From Acrocarpospora catenulata (GTDB taxonomy: Bacteria; Actinomycetota; Actinomycetes; Streptosporangiales; Streptosporangiaceae), in assembly GCF_018476525.1 (NCBI RefSeq), contig NZ_JAHCST010000020.1, positions 62,001 to 126,000 on the forward strand: DNA of 64,000 nucleotides, written 5' to 3'. Below are positions 1-9,421 of this stretch, piece by piece; the stretch's first letter is position 1, and each line of letters opens with the position of its first letter. A program made the translations under genes and the position numbers. Below the pieces are notes generated by a model. The model was not told the DNA's origin and did not search any database. It saw nothing but the letters and a program-made list of their open reading frames with translations.

Positions 1-138
1 GAAGCCCCGCCCTACGCCCCCACCTCCTGGCCCCTCACCGCCGCCCTCCTGGCCCTAACCTGGCTAACCACCGAATTCCTCACCCACCGCTACCACCTCC
101 GCGCCGAAGACGCCCCCGCGGTACGTGAGGCCCACTGA
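1..138 (+). CDS. C-terminal end of a protein cut by the window edge
   Basis: Frame 1 is open from the first base to a TGA at 136-138 and encodes the last 45 residues of a protein. The piece has a hydrophobic stretch rich in Leu, Ala and Thr (about residues 8-24), then a charged tail, as in a final membrane helix with a cytoplasmic end. Third positions are almost all G or C, so it is probably coding. The family cannot be told from this fragment. Confidence 0.6.
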   Translation, partial: EAPPYAPTSWPLTAALLALTWLTTEFLTHRYHLRAEDAPAVREAH

Positions 139-161
139 AGCAGTCCCCTCACCCGGGCTTC

Positions 162-683
162 TCAAGCCGAGCGGTCAGGGCGTCTCCGCGCTGCGTCGGG
201 GTTCGCGATCTCCGACGCCACAACCAGGCGAGACTCACTGATCATGCCGTCACGGAGGTCATCAAGCTGGAACAGCCTGTCCCCATGCTCGGTGAGAAAC
301 CGCGCGATCGGCTCGGGTTTGAGAGCGATCTGAGCCAGCCGCGACCGGACCAACGGGATTTCCTCCACGATGTACTGACCGCGCGAAGCATCGGAGAACT
401 CCGGGCCGCTGCGCCGAGCCGGATCCCAGGTCTCCACGCGGGCCAGGAAGAAGTGCTGCCGTTCCCCGTCGATCTCCAGCGAGTGGACGAGGGCGACGAC
501 GGAGGCCTTGCCCGCGAGTTCCTCCGCGAGCTCGCGCAGCAGAGCCGCCTCCAGGCTCCCATCGCCGGGTTCGACGTGCCCTCCGGGCAGCACCCAGTAC
601 GGGTCCATGTGCGATCGCACGCGTTTGATCGTCAGCAGGTTCCCTGCGGGCGTGATGCAGATGCCCCGTACCCGTTCCGTCAC
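162..683 (-). CDS. Nudix hydrolase
   Basis: A 173-aa protein with a Nudix fold signature: GGHVEPG followed by RELAEEL (about residues 34-56). Nudix enzymes hydrolyse nucleoside diphosphates linked to another group; the substrate here is unknown. The box departs from the consensus: the Glu after the PG is Asp, the spacing to RE is one residue longer, and the Gly after the EE is Ala. The REL-EE core, which binds the metal, is kept. The gene is convergent with the fragment at the left edge and stands alone. About 50 residues after the fold give a longer C-terminus than minimal Nudix proteins. Confidence 0.85.
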   Translation of the reverse strand: MTERVRGICITPAGNLLTIKRVRSHMDPYWVLPGGHVEPGDGSLEAALLRELAEELAGKASVVALVHSLEIDGERQHFFLARVETWDPARRSGPEFSDASRGQYIVEEIPLVRSRLAQIALKPEPIARFLTEHGDRLFQLDDLRDGMISESRLVVASEIANPDAARRRPDRSA

Positions 684-1008
684 GGATTCTCCTTTGTGGC
701 CAGAACTTGGACCGTTTCAGTGTGGGCGTGGTAGGACGCCAGCGTGGCGAAGTGTCGTTGGCCGGATCCGCTGGTCTCCGGCATCCGGGTATGCGCCGGT
801 TGCTCGGGCGCGCCGGATCGGGTGGCGTCGGGCAAATTGGGGGTAGAGGCTTCGAGTTCTGGATCCGGCTGCGTGTGGTGTGTTGTTCACCGATAGGGTC
901 CCGGCAACCGCTCGCGTCGGTGGGGAGATGTTAAGGAGTCCATCCGGAATCGATCGGGCGGGTCGTAGGTTTGTTGAGGTAACGACCTGAAGGAAAGGCT
1001 GGGACACC
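684..1008. other. Intergenic region between divergent genes
   Basis: 325 bases between the divergent Nudix and PAC2 genes. Short open frames exist on both strands but lack a ribosome-binding site and the third-position GC bias of neighbours, so I see no gene. Both promoters should lie here. Just before the PAC2 GTG start there is a purine-rich AGGAAAGG. Confidence 0.5.
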
Positions 1009-1914
1009 GTGTTCGACCCGACGGATCTCTACCGGCTCGACGGTGATATCCCCGAGCTGACCGATCCGGTGCTGCTCTACCACTTCGAGGGTTTCGTGGA
1101 CGCGGGGGGCGCCGGGCGGCTGGCCCTGGGGCATCTGCTCGCCGAGCTGGATCACCGGGTTGTCGCCACCTTCGATGTGGACCGGCTGCTCGACTACCGG
1201 TCGCGGCGGCCGGTGATGGTGTTCGACAGTGACCGCTGGGTCGATGTCGACATGCCGGAGCTGGCGGTCTACCTGCTGCGCGATGTGACCGGCACGCCGT
1301 TCCTGATCATGACGGGGCCGGAGCCGGACCGGGAGTGGGAGCTGTTCACCGAGGCGGTGGGCATGCTGGCCACCCAGTTGAAGATCGGCAAGCTGGTGAC
1401 CGCGCACGGCATCCCGATGGGCGTGCCGCACACCCGGCCGCTCGGCCTGACCGCGCACGGCAGCCGCCCCGAGTTGCTGCCCGGGCAGACCAGCCCGTTC
1501 GGCCGGGTGCAGGTGCCGGGCAGCGTCGCCGCGCTGCTGGAGTTCCGGCTGGGCGGCAAGGGTCATGTGGCGCTGGGTTACGCGGTGCACGTGCCGCACT
1601 ACCTCGCCCAGGCGGAGTACCCGCAGGCCGCCGTGGCCGCGCTGGAGGCGATCACCCGGAGCACCGGTCTGGTCTTCCCGATGGACGCGCTCCGCGAGGC
1701 GGCCGGCAAGACCACGGCCGAGATCGAGGAGCAGATCCAGGCCTCGGCCGAGCTGTCCGGCGCGATCGAGGGGCTGGAGCAGCAGTACGACGCCTTCCAG
1801 TCGGGCGCCGACAAGGAGAACCTGCTGGCCGAGTCCACCCCCATGCCGACCGGGGATGAACTGGCCGCCCAGTTCGAGGCGTTCCTGGCCGAGCGGGACG
1901 ACCGGGAGATCTAG
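1009..1914 (+). CDS. PAC2 family protein
   Basis: A 301-aa protein starting at GTG, with AGGAAAGG about 10 bases upstream. It matches the actinobacterial PAC2 family, related to proteasome assembly chaperone 2: an N-terminal LYHFEGFVDAGGAG segment, a central LVTAHGIPMGVPHTRP segment and a C-terminal helical region with many Glu residues. Members are cytoplasmic, and a role linked to the actinobacterial proteasome is inferred from homology only. A Gfo/Idh gene follows 27 bases later on the same strand and may be cotranscribed. Confidence 0.85.
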   Translation: MFDPTDLYRLDGDIPELTDPVLLYHFEGFVDAGGAGRLALGHLLAELDHRVVATFDVDRLLDYRSRRPVMVFDSDRWVDVDMPELAVYLLRDVTGTPFLIMTGPEPDREWELFTEAVGMLATQLKIGKLVTAHGIPMGVPHTRPLGLTAHGSRPELLPGQTSPFGRVQVPGSVAALLEFRLGGKGHVALGYAVHVPHYLAQAEYPQAAVAALEAITRSTGLVFPMDALREAAGKTTAEIEEQIQASAELSGAIEGLEQQYDAFQSGADKENLLAESTPMPTGDELAAQFEAFLAERDDREI

Positions 1915-1941
1915 CACCCCACTCGCTCTAGGGTTGACCCC

Positions 1942-2982
1942 ATGAGCGACGAGATCAGGGTCGGTTTGGTCGGCTTCGGGGCCGCCGGTCGTTTCTTCCA
2001 TGCGCCGTTGATCGCCGTGACCCCTGGTCTGCGGCTGGCCGCGGTGGTCACCCGCGACCCGGAGAAGGCCCGGCTGGTGCGGCTCGCGCACCCGGACGCC
2101 GAGGTGGTCGGCGCCGCCGAGGAGCTCTGGTCCCGGTCCGACCTGATCGTGATCGCCTCCCCCAACCGCACCCACGTGCCGCTGGCCGAGGCGGCCCTGC
2201 GGGCGGACCTGCCCGTGGTGGTGGACAAGCCGCTGGCCGGGACCGCCGCCGAGTCCCGCGCGCTGACAGCGCTGGCCGCGGAGCGGGGGCTGCCGCTGAC
2301 CGTGTTCCAGAACCGGCGCTGGGACGGGGACTTCCTGACCATCCGGCGGCTGCTGCCGGAGCTGGGCGAGGTGCGGCGGCTGGAGTCGCGGTTCGAGCGC
2401 TGGCGGCCGGTGCCCAAGGGCGGCTGGCGGGAGCAGGGCGGGCCCGGCGAGCTCGGCGGCCTGCTGTACGACCTGGGCAGCCACCTGGTGGACCAGGCGC
2501 TCCAGCTGCTGGGCCCGGTGACCGCCGTGTACGCGGAGAGCGACGTACGCAGGGCGGGGGTGGCCGCCGAGGACGACGTGTTCCTCGCGCTGACCCACGC
2601 CAATGGCGCGCGGTCGCATCTGTGGATGAGCGCGGTGGCCGGGCAACTCGGACCGCGCTTCCGGGTGGTGGGCGCGGATCGTACGTACGTGACCTGGGGC
2701 ATGGACCCGCAGGAGGACCGGCTCCGTGCCGGGACAGCGCCGGACGAAAAGGGGTTCGGGGCGCGCCCCGAGGCGGAGTGGGGGACGCTCGGAGTGCTGG
2801 GCGAGGTGGCGAGGGTGCCCACCGAGCCGGGGGCGTACCTGGACTTCTACCGGGGGGTGGCGGCCATGGTCCGGGAGAAGGCGGCGCCGCCGGTGGACCC
2901 CGGAGGGGTGGTGGCGGCGCTCGCCGTCCTGGAGGCCGCCAAGGTGGCGGCCGCCGAGGAACGGGTCGTGGAGCTGGGCTAG
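1942..2982 (+). CDS. Gfo/Idh/MocA family NAD(P)-dependent oxidoreductase
   Basis: A 346-aa protein with an N-terminal Rossmann dinucleotide site (VGLVGFGAAGRFF, residues 6-18), the VVDKPLAG segment that corresponds to the family EKP motif (Asp replaces Glu), and a GSHLVDQ segment carrying the usual active-site His of the C-terminal domain. The family oxidises or reduces sugars and polyols with NAD(P); the substrate is not evident. Its TAG stop shares the palindromic CTAG with the stop of the convergent phosphatase gene, so the two coding regions overlap by four bases. Confidence 0.88.
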   Translation: MSDEIRVGLVGFGAAGRFFHAPLIAVTPGLRLAAVVTRDPEKARLVRLAHPDAEVVGAAEELWSRSDLIVIASPNRTHVPLAEAALRADLPVVVDKPLAGTAAESRALTALAAERGLPLTVFQNRRWDGDFLTIRRLLPELGEVRRLESRFERWRPVPKGGWREQGGPGELGGLLYDLGSHLVDQALQLLGPVTAVYAESDVRRAGVAAEDDVFLALTHANGARSHLWMSAVAGQLGPRFRVVGADRTYVTWGMDPQEDRLRAGTAPDEKGFGARPEAEWGTLGVLGEVARVPTEPGAYLDFYRGVAAMVREKAAPPVDPGGVVAALAVLEAAKVAAAEERVVELG

Positions 2983-3773
2983 TCGCGTAGCCGGGCGCGC
3001 AGCGCGCCGGTGTCGGCCTCGGTCCAGCCCTGTGCGGCCAGCCAGCCGAGCGGGCCGTCGAAACGCTCCTCCAGGGTGAGGAGGAAGCGGTTCATGTACT
3101 CGGGCCGGGGCACGTGGTGGTCCGGCGGCTTGGAGTCCAGGTCCACCCGGTAGGTCTCGCTGGCCCGCAGCCGCTCCAGGATCGCGGCGATGCGCTCACC
3201 GGTGAGCACGTAGTCGTCGACGATCGCCTCGCGGGTGACCCCGGCCACCGCCTGGGCGAGCGCGCAGACCACGCCGGTGCGGTCCTTGCCGGCCGCGCAG
3301 TGCACCACGGCGAGGCCGTCGTCGTGGGCCAGCGCGCGGAGCGAGGCGAGCACCGAGTCGGGCCGGTCCCGCAGGTAGCCGTAGTAGTAGCCGGTGACCC
3401 GGAGCTCCCGGTCTTCGCCCCGGCCGTTGGCCCACGGTAATGCCCGCTCGTCGATGGTGTCGGCGTCCACGTCGGTGAACTGGCCGCCTTCGGCGAAGAG
3501 GGTGTGATGGTGGTGGGCGATCTCCGGCATGTCCGCCAGCGGCCCTGGGCCCTCCAGCCGGACCTCCGCGATGGACCGCAGGTCCACCACGTGCCGGAGT
3601 TTGAGGGTGCCGACCAGCAGGTCCACGTCGGTGGGCGTGAGCCCCTGCAGGTTGTCGGCTCGCAGGATGCGCCCGGAGCGGGTGGTGCCGCCGTCGTCCG
3701 TGGGCAGCCCGCCGAGATCGCGTACGTTGACTGCGCCTTCCAGTGATATCCAACGCTCATGTTCGTTCATCAC
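2979..3773 (-). CDS. Tyrosine-protein phosphatase (Y_phosphatase3 type)
   Basis: A 264-aa protein with the cysteine phosphatase P-loop HCAAGKDRTG at residues 158-167; Cys159 is the nucleophile and the Arg binds phosphate. The N-terminal NVRDLGG and the AGKDRTG form of the loop are typical of the bacterial PTP/lipid phosphatase group that includes Mycobacterium PtpB. No signal peptide is seen, so it is probably cytoplasmic or released by an unknown route. The start could be either of two adjacent ATG codons. The coding region is convergent with the upstream oxidoreductase and shares its CTAG stop. Confidence 0.88.
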   Translation of the reverse strand: MMNEHERWISLEGAVNVRDLGGLPTDDGGTTRSGRILRADNLQGLTPTDVDLLVGTLKLRHVVDLRSIAEVRLEGPGPLADMPEIAHHHHTLFAEGGQFTDVDADTIDERALPWANGRGEDRELRVTGYYYGYLRDRPDSVLASLRALAHDDGLAVVHCAAGKDRTGVVCALAQAVAGVTREAIVDDYVLTGERIAAILERLRASETYRVDLDSKPPDHHVPRPEYMNRFLLTLEERFDGPLGWLAAQGWTEADTGALRARLRD

Positions 3774-3839
3774 TTATGAGCGTAACTGTCGCGAAAGGCG
3801 ACAGCGTGGCGGGGGAATGAATGTCTGCCCAAGTGGCTG

Positions 3840-6383
3840 TCAGGAGGCCGGTGGCACCGGCCGGGGCGCCTCAGCGCGGTCCAGGACGTCCCGGGCGCGC
3901 CGGGCGCCGACCTCGTTGCCGAGGCTGAGGTAGATCGCCAGGGCCTGTCGGGCGGGTTCCCTGGCGTCCTCCCTGCGGTCGGCGCGGAGCAGCATCTCGG
4001 CCTCGCCGCGCAGGCTGCGTGCCTGCCACCAGCGGTCGCCGAGCGCCTCGAACTCGCTGCTCGCGCGGCGCATGGCGGCAACCGCCTCGCGGGGGCGGCC
4101 CAGCCGCTCCAGCACCCGCCCCTCGGAGATCTCGGTACGGGCCACCCCCCAGGAGTCGCCCAGCTTGGCCAGCATCTCCTTGGCGTCGGTGACGTTGCGG
4201 TACTCGGTGAGCCTGTTGTTGGGATCCCCGATCTCCCCGGCCGCGCGCAGGCTCCGGGCCTCCTCCCACTCCTCGTGGCGGTCGTGGAAGGCCTTGATCG
4301 CGAAGCGCAGGGCGTTGCCGGCCAGGATGTACTGGCGTTCCGCGGCCAGGTCCTCCCCCGCCTCCAGCAGAGACCGGGCCTTGGCGGCCAGCACCTCGCC
4401 GAGGGCCCGCTGGGTCTGCGCCTCGGAGTAGCGGTTGCCGTCCGCCTCGAAGGTGCTCAGCGCCTCCTCCAGCAGGGCGGCGGCCTCGCCGTACCCGCGC
4501 TGGGCGAGGCGGAGCTCGGCCAGGTTGCGCTGGGTGCGGGCGGTCCACCAGCGGTCGCCCTCGGCCTTGAAGGTGGTGACCGACCTGGTCAGGTACTCCT
4601 GGCCGCTGTCCAGGTTGCCGCCGCTGAACAGGGTCATGCCGACCGCGCGCATGGCGCGGGCCGCCCACCAGGTCTCCCCCTGCGCGGTCAGCAGGTCCAG
4701 GGCCCGCCGCGCGTCGGTCAGCGCACGCTCCATCCGGCCCAGGCCGCCGGCCACCGCCGAGCGTTCCAGCAGGGCGATGCCCATCGCCCGGGCGTCCCCG
4801 ATCTGCTCGGCGGCCTCGCAGAGGATGTCGGCCACCGTCTCCCAGTCCGACCAGTACGCCCGGAGCGAGTGGCAGAGCGAGCAGAACGCCCGGCCCATGC
4901 TCCACGCCTGTTCCCACATGCCCTCCGCGCGGGCCAGGTGGATGGCGGCGAGCAGGCCGAGGCGCTCGGTGGTGAACCAGGTGGCCGAGGTCATCTCGGC
5001 GGGGGTGAGCGGCCAGTTGACGTGGATGGGGGTGATCGGGCGGCGGGAGGTCCAGTCCTGCGGCCAGCGGGCCTCGGCGGCGGATTCGGCGCGGCGGCGG
5101 TAGCCGTACAGGACACGTTCGATGGCGGCGCGGCGCTGTTCCGGGTCGACCTGCTGTTCCTGGGCGAAGAGGCGGACCAGGTCGTGCAGCCGGTAGCGGA
5201 GGCGGCCGGTGGCGTCGTGGCCGGTGCACTCGGCCAGCTGGCTGGTGACCAGGGTCTCCAGCTGGTCGGCGCCGTCGGTGCCCGAGGTGTCCAGCAGGTC
5301 GCCGGCCACCCAGTCCTGTACGTCGGGGGCGGTCAGCTGGGCCAGCAGGCGGAGCAGGCGGCGCTGGATGCGAGTGCAGTCGTCGTAGCTGAGCTGGAGG
5401 GAGGCGCGCACGCTGCGGTCCCGCTGGGAGCCCACTTCCAGCTGGTCCAGGCGGCGGCGCTCGTCGGCGAGGCGGTCGGCCAGGTCGTGCAGGGACCAGT
5501 GGGCGCGGGTGCCGAGGCGGCCGCCGCAGATGCTGATGGCCAGCGGGAGGCGGTCGCAGAGCTGGACGATCTCCTGGGCGGAGGCCAGGTCGGCGGCCAC
5601 CCGCTCGTCCCCGGCCAGTCTGGCCAGCAGTTCCAGGCCCTGGGCCTCGGTGAAGGGGACGAGCTGGGTGTCGTAGCTGTTGGCCAGTTCCAGCGGGCGG
5701 CGGGAGGTGACGATGACCGCGCACCGGCGTTCGGTGGGGATGAGGTCCTTGACCTGGTTACCGTCCTGCGCGTTGTCCAGAAATATCAGGAGCTTTCGGT
5801 CCTTGGTCCAGGTCCACCAGAGTTTGCGGAGCTCCTGGAGGCCGCCGGGGTCGGTGGTGAGGCGGACGCCGAGCGAGCGGAGGAAGCCGGCCAGCACCTC
5901 CTCGGGGCGGACCGCGCCGTCCAGGCCGCGCAGGTCGAAGTAGAGCTGGCCGCCGGGGAAGGCGTCGATGACGTCGTGCGCGAACCGGGTGGCCAGCGCG
6001 GACTTGCCGACGCCGCCTTGGCCGTACAGGGAGACCACGAAGGGGGCGGCGCCGTCCCTGCGGTCGAAGCGGGCGCGCAGGTCGGCCAGGGCGTCGGCGC
6101 GGCCGGTGAAGTGGGCGATGACCGGGGGGAGCTCGGCGGGGACGGGCGCGCCGCCGAGCGCGGCCGGTTCCTTGGGGCTCTGGGGCGCGGTGGAGGCCCA
6201 GGCGACCACGCCGGCCAGCAGGGCGGCGGCGCCGGTGAGGCCCACGCCCAGCGCCACCGGTAAGTCCCAGATGCTGGTGGCCGCGGCCAGCGCGCTGGCC
6301 ACCGCGGCCACCACGCCCACGGCGGCGGGGGCGGCGATCGCTCGCCTGGTGGGGGGCTTCTCCTCGTCTGCGGGTGCGGGCAT
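3840..6383 (-). CDS. STAND NTPase (NB-ARC) with TPR domain, membrane-anchored
   Basis: An 847-aa protein. Two hydrophobic segments near the N-terminus (about residues 18-36 and 42-62) suggest a membrane anchor. An NB-ARC-type NTPase follows, with Walker A GQGGVGKS (121-128), Walker B LLIFLDNAQ (198-206), VTSRR sensor and a CDRLPLAI motif near 275. The second half is helical with repeated alpha-hairpins spaced as in tetratricopeptide repeats. STAND proteins act as ligand-triggered switches that oligomerise. No effector domain is visible, so it may signal through a partner. It is divergent from the SGNH hydrolase gene. Confidence 0.88.
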   Translation of the reverse strand: MPAPADEEKPPTRRAIAAPAAVGVVAAVASALAAATSIWDLPVALGVGLTGAAALLAGVVAWASTAPQSPKEPAALGGAPVPAELPPVIAHFTGRADALADLRARFDRRDGAAPFVVSLYGQGGVGKSALATRFAHDVIDAFPGGQLYFDLRGLDGAVRPEEVLAGFLRSLGVRLTTDPGGLQELRKLWWTWTKDRKLLIFLDNAQDGNQVKDLIPTERRCAVIVTSRRPLELANSYDTQLVPFTEAQGLELLARLAGDERVAADLASAQEIVQLCDRLPLAISICGGRLGTRAHWSLHDLADRLADERRRLDQLEVGSQRDRSVRASLQLSYDDCTRIQRRLLRLLAQLTAPDVQDWVAGDLLDTSGTDGADQLETLVTSQLAECTGHDATGRLRYRLHDLVRLFAQEQQVDPEQRRAAIERVLYGYRRRAESAAEARWPQDWTSRRPITPIHVNWPLTPAEMTSATWFTTERLGLLAAIHLARAEGMWEQAWSMGRAFCSLCHSLRAYWSDWETVADILCEAAEQIGDARAMGIALLERSAVAGGLGRMERALTDARRALDLLTAQGETWWAARAMRAVGMTLFSGGNLDSGQEYLTRSVTTFKAEGDRWWTARTQRNLAELRLAQRGYGEAAALLEEALSTFEADGNRYSEAQTQRALGEVLAAKARSLLEAGEDLAAERQYILAGNALRFAIKAFHDRHEEWEEARSLRAAGEIGDPNNRLTEYRNVTDAKEMLAKLGDSWGVARTEISEGRVLERLGRPREAVAAMRRASSEFEALGDRWWQARSLRGEAEMLLRADRREDAREPARQALAIYLSLGNEVGARRARDVLDRAEAPRPVPPAS

Positions 6384-6546
6384 GCAGATCCTCAGGTGGT
6401 CGCGAGGCCGTCGTGGGAGATACCGGGTCCGCAGGTACTACCGGGACAACCAGGATTCAAGCACGCCGCTGGGATTCGCGCGTTCGTGGCGCCGAATGGC
6501 CGTAATGTATGCCTTCGCGTTCAAAGTCGTTCATATTCGGGAGGCG

Positions 6547-7740
6547 ATGGTGCGGCCGGTCCACCGGGTGGTGTTTGCGGCGTTGCTGCTGGTCTGCGGT
6601 CTAGCGGGGTTACCCGCGACCCAGGCGTCGGCGGCCTCGGGGCACCTGGTGGCGACCTGGTCGGCCTCCTCCGACCGGCTGCCCACCGCGATCGGCGACC
6701 AGACCATCCGCATGGTGGTGCGGACCACCATCGGCGGCACCGGGCTGCGCATCCGGCTGAGCAACGTCTACGGGCGCAAGGCGGTCACCTTCAAGTCGGC
6801 CTTCGTCGGCCTCCAGGCGTACGGGGCCGAACTGGAAAGCGCCACCAACCAACTGGTGACCTTCAACAAGAAACGTTCGATACGGCTACAGCCCGGTCAG
6901 GCGGTGTGGAGCGACCCGGTGATGAAGAAGGTCGCGCCCAGCCAGAACCTGACCATCAGCCTGTACGTCCCGGGCTACCACGCCGAGGTGACCGGCCACG
7001 AGCGGGCGTACGCCACCACCTTCCTCTCCGACCCCGGCAACCACGCCGGGGACGAGACGGCGGGGCCCTTCACCTACACCAGCACGCAGTGGTACTTCGT
7101 GGACCGGGTGGCGGTGACCACGTCCAAGAAGGTGCGGTCGGTGGTGGCGCTGGGCGACTCGCTGACCGACGGGGCCGGGCAGAACACCGACGCCAACCGG
7201 CGCTGGACCGACTACCTGTACCAGCGCATGTCGGGGCTGCCCGCGGCGAAACGGATGTCGGTGATCAACGCGGGGATCGCCGGGAACCAGGTGCTCCGCT
7301 GGGGGACCGGGCCGAGCGCGCTCTCCCGGTACTACCGGGACGTGCTCAGCCAGCCCGGGGTGAAGACCGTGGTGATCTTCGAAGGCGTCAACGACATCTC
7401 CAAGGGCGGGCTCACCTCGGCCGCGCCGCTGATCAACGCCTACAAGAAGATGATCAAGCTGGCACACGCCAAGAAGCTGCGGGTGCTGGGCGCCACGCTC
7501 ACGCCGTTCTCGGGGTACTCGAGCTGGACGCCGGAGCGGGAACGCGTGCGGCAGCAGGTCAACAAGTGGATCAGGACCAGCAAGGCGTTCGACGGGGTGC
7601 TCGACTTCGACCGGGCGGTCCGCGACCCGGAGTTCCCCGAGCAGCTGCTCGGTAGCTACGACCACGGCGACCATCTGCACCTCAGCGACGCCGGGCGGCG
7701 GAAGCTGGCGTACACGGTGCGGCTGAGCCAGGTGCTCTGA
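6547..7740 (+). CDS. Secreted SGNH/GDSL hydrolase
   Basis: About 397 aa. A signal peptide (hydrophobic core VVFAALLLVCGLAGL then ATQASAA) begins at ATG 6547 or GTG 6550; GGGAGG just upstream suits the GTG better. The SGNH blocks are present: GDSLTDGAG (nucleophile Ser), a GIAGNQ segment, GVNDI (block III Asn) and DHLHLSDAG (catalytic Asp and His). An N-terminal jelly-roll-like domain of about 180 residues precedes the hydrolase fold, as in actinobacterial secreted esterases. The open frame extends far upstream but has no start supported by a ribosome site there. Likely an extracellular esterase or deacetylase. Confidence 0.87.
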   Translation: MVRPVHRVVFAALLLVCGLAGLPATQASAASGHLVATWSASSDRLPTAIGDQTIRMVVRTTIGGTGLRIRLSNVYGRKAVTFKSAFVGLQAYGAELESATNQLVTFNKKRSIRLQPGQAVWSDPVMKKVAPSQNLTISLYVPGYHAEVTGHERAYATTFLSDPGNHAGDETAGPFTYTSTQWYFVDRVAVTTSKKVRSVVALGDSLTDGAGQNTDANRRWTDYLYQRMSGLPAAKRMSVINAGIAGNQVLRWGTGPSALSRYYRDVLSQPGVKTVVIFEGVNDISKGGLTSAAPLINAYKKMIKLAHAKKLRVLGATLTPFSGYSSWTPERERVRQQVNKWIRTSKAFDGVLDFDRAVRDPEFPEQLLGSYDHGDHLHLSDAGRRKLAYTVRLSQVL

Positions 7741-7795
7741 CGGTTCACCCGCCGGTCACCTGGACTTCAGCAACGGGTCACGGCATTTCGGGACG

Positions 7796-9343
7796 ATGCC
7801 GCGCATGCGCACAAAGACCCTCGCCGCGACCGCCGGTTTATTGCTCACCGCGACTCTGCTCACCGCACCTTCCGAGGCCGCGACCAAGGGCATCACGATC
7901 AACTTCCTTGGCCGGTTCACCACCGGCGCCGTGGGCGTCGGCGCGTCGGAGATCACCGCGTACGACCCCAGGACCCGGCGGGTGTTCGTGGTGAACGCCC
8001 AGGACGGGACCGTGGACATCCTGGACATCAAGCACCCCACCCAGCCGAAGAAGGTCGGCACCCTGGCCACCCCGGGCGCCAACAGCGTGGCCGTGCACGA
8101 CGGCCTGGTGGCCGTGGCCCAGCAGGCCGCCGTCAAGACCGACCCCGGCGTGGTCAGCCTCTTCGAGGCCAGGAGCGGCAAGAAGCTCTACCAGGTGACC
8201 GTGGGCGCGCTGCCCGACATGCTGACCTTCACCCCCGACGGGAAGAAGGTGCTGGTGGCCAACGAGGGCGAGCCAGACTCCTACTGCGCGGGCGCGGTGG
8301 ACCCCGAGGGCTCGGTCAGCGTCATCGACGTGCGCAAGGGCACGGTCAAGACCGCGGGCTTCGCGGCCTACATCGGCAAGGAGGACCAGCTCCGGGCCAA
8401 GGGCGTCCGGATCTTCGGGCCGAACGCCAACGCCGCCCAGGACATCGAGCCGGAGTACATCACCACCGACGGCGACCTCGCCTGGGTCTCGCTCCAGGAG
8501 AACAACGCGCTCGCCATCATCGACGTGCACAGCGCCAAGGTGAAGGACATCGTGCCGCTCGGGCTGAAGGACCACAGCCTCCCCGGCAACGGCCTGGACG
8601 CCTCGGACCGGGACGGCAAGATCGACATCCGGCCGCGCCCGCTGGTGAAGGGCATGTACATGCCGGACGCGGTGGCCTCCTACCAGGCGCGCGGCCGGAC
8701 CTACATCGTCACCGCCAACGAGGGCGACGCCCGCGACTGGCCCTGCTTCGCCGAGGAGGTCCGGGTCAAGGACCTGAACCTGGCCCACCCGGACGCCGCC
8801 AACCTCAAGAAGGACGCCGAACTCGGCCGCCTCACCGTGACCGTGACCTCGCCCAAGGACGCCAACGGAGCCACCACCGAGGTGCACGCCTTCGGCGGCC
8901 GGTCGATCTCGATCCGGAACGCGGCCGGAGCCCTGGTGTGGGACTCGGGCGACCAGATCGAGCAGTTGATCGCGCAGAAGCTGCCCGCCTACTTCAACGC
9001 CGACCACGGGGACAACAACTCCTTCGACACCCGCAGCGACAACAAGGGCCCCGAGCCCGAGGGCGTCGCGATCGGCAAGGTCAAGGGCCGTACCTACGCC
9101 TTCGCCGGGCTTGAGCGGGTCGGCGGCATCGTGGCCTTCGACATCAGCGACCCGAACAAGGGCACCATCGCCACCTACGTGAACAGCCGCGACTTCACCG
9201 GCAACGTGCAGGCGGGCACCGCCGGGGACGTCGGCCCCGAGGGCGTGCTCTTCGTCCCCGCGAGCGACAGCCCCACGCACAAGCCGCTCCTGATCGTCGG
9301 CAACGAGATCAGCGGCACCACCGCGATCTACGAGATCCGCTGA
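7796..9343 (+). CDS. Secreted choice-of-anchor I family protein
   Basis: A 515-aa exported protein. The signal peptide reads best from the second ATG (7805): MRTKTLAATAGLLLTATLL. The mature part is a predicted seven-bladed beta-propeller with the recurrent VFVVNAQDGTVDILDI and VLVANEGEPDSY segments seen in proteins named choice-of-anchor I, which resemble mesenchyme-specific cell-surface glycoproteins. Several Asp/Glu-rich NEGD-type loops could bind calcium. Its function is unknown; some relatives are annotated as phytase- or phosphatase-associated, which I do not assume here. A strong hairpin follows the stop codon. Confidence 0.82.
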   Translation: MPRMRTKTLAATAGLLLTATLLTAPSEAATKGITINFLGRFTTGAVGVGASEITAYDPRTRRVFVVNAQDGTVDILDIKHPTQPKKVGTLATPGANSVAVHDGLVAVAQQAAVKTDPGVVSLFEARSGKKLYQVTVGALPDMLTFTPDGKKVLVANEGEPDSYCAGAVDPEGSVSVIDVRKGTVKTAGFAAYIGKEDQLRAKGVRIFGPNANAAQDIEPEYITTDGDLAWVSLQENNALAIIDVHSAKVKDIVPLGLKDHSLPGNGLDASDRDGKIDIRPRPLVKGMYMPDAVASYQARGRTYIVTANEGDARDWPCFAEEVRVKDLNLAHPDAANLKKDAELGRLTVTVTSPKDANGATTEVHAFGGRSISIRNAAGALVWDSGDQIEQLIAQKLPAYFNADHGDNNSFDTRSDNKGPEPEGVAIGKVKGRTYAFAGLERVGGIVAFDISDPNKGTIATYVNSRDFTGNVQAGTAGDVGPEGVLFVPASDSPTHKPLLIVGNEISGTTAIYEIR

Positions 9344-9352
9344 ACTCCGGTT

Positions 9353-9380
9353 CCCGCTCCCCGTGGCGGCGGGGAGCGGG
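9353..9380 (+). terminator. Hairpin after the choice-of-anchor gene
   Basis: A perfect 10-bp inverted repeat (CCCGCTCCCC / GGGGAGCGGG) with an 8-base loop begins ten bases after the stop codon. No T-run follows, which is common for actinobacterial terminators. It lies just before the kinase gene on the same strand, so the two are probably separate units. Confidence 0.65.
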
Positions 9381-9421
9381 CCGGTTCTCAATCCAACCGA
9401 TATCCCCGTACGGTATGACCC

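Noticed and set aside
717-1007. 96-codon minus-strand open frame before the PAC2 gene
   Set aside because: Weak third-position bias, no ribosome site and no recognisable sequence.
931-2646. 571-codon open frame on the minus strand
   Set aside because: Antisense to the PAC2 and Gfo/Idh genes, which have clear family motifs and starts.
5968-6546. Upstream extension of the SGNH hydrolase frame
   Set aside because: It runs antisense through the STAND gene; the signal peptide and ribosome site mark the start at about 6547.
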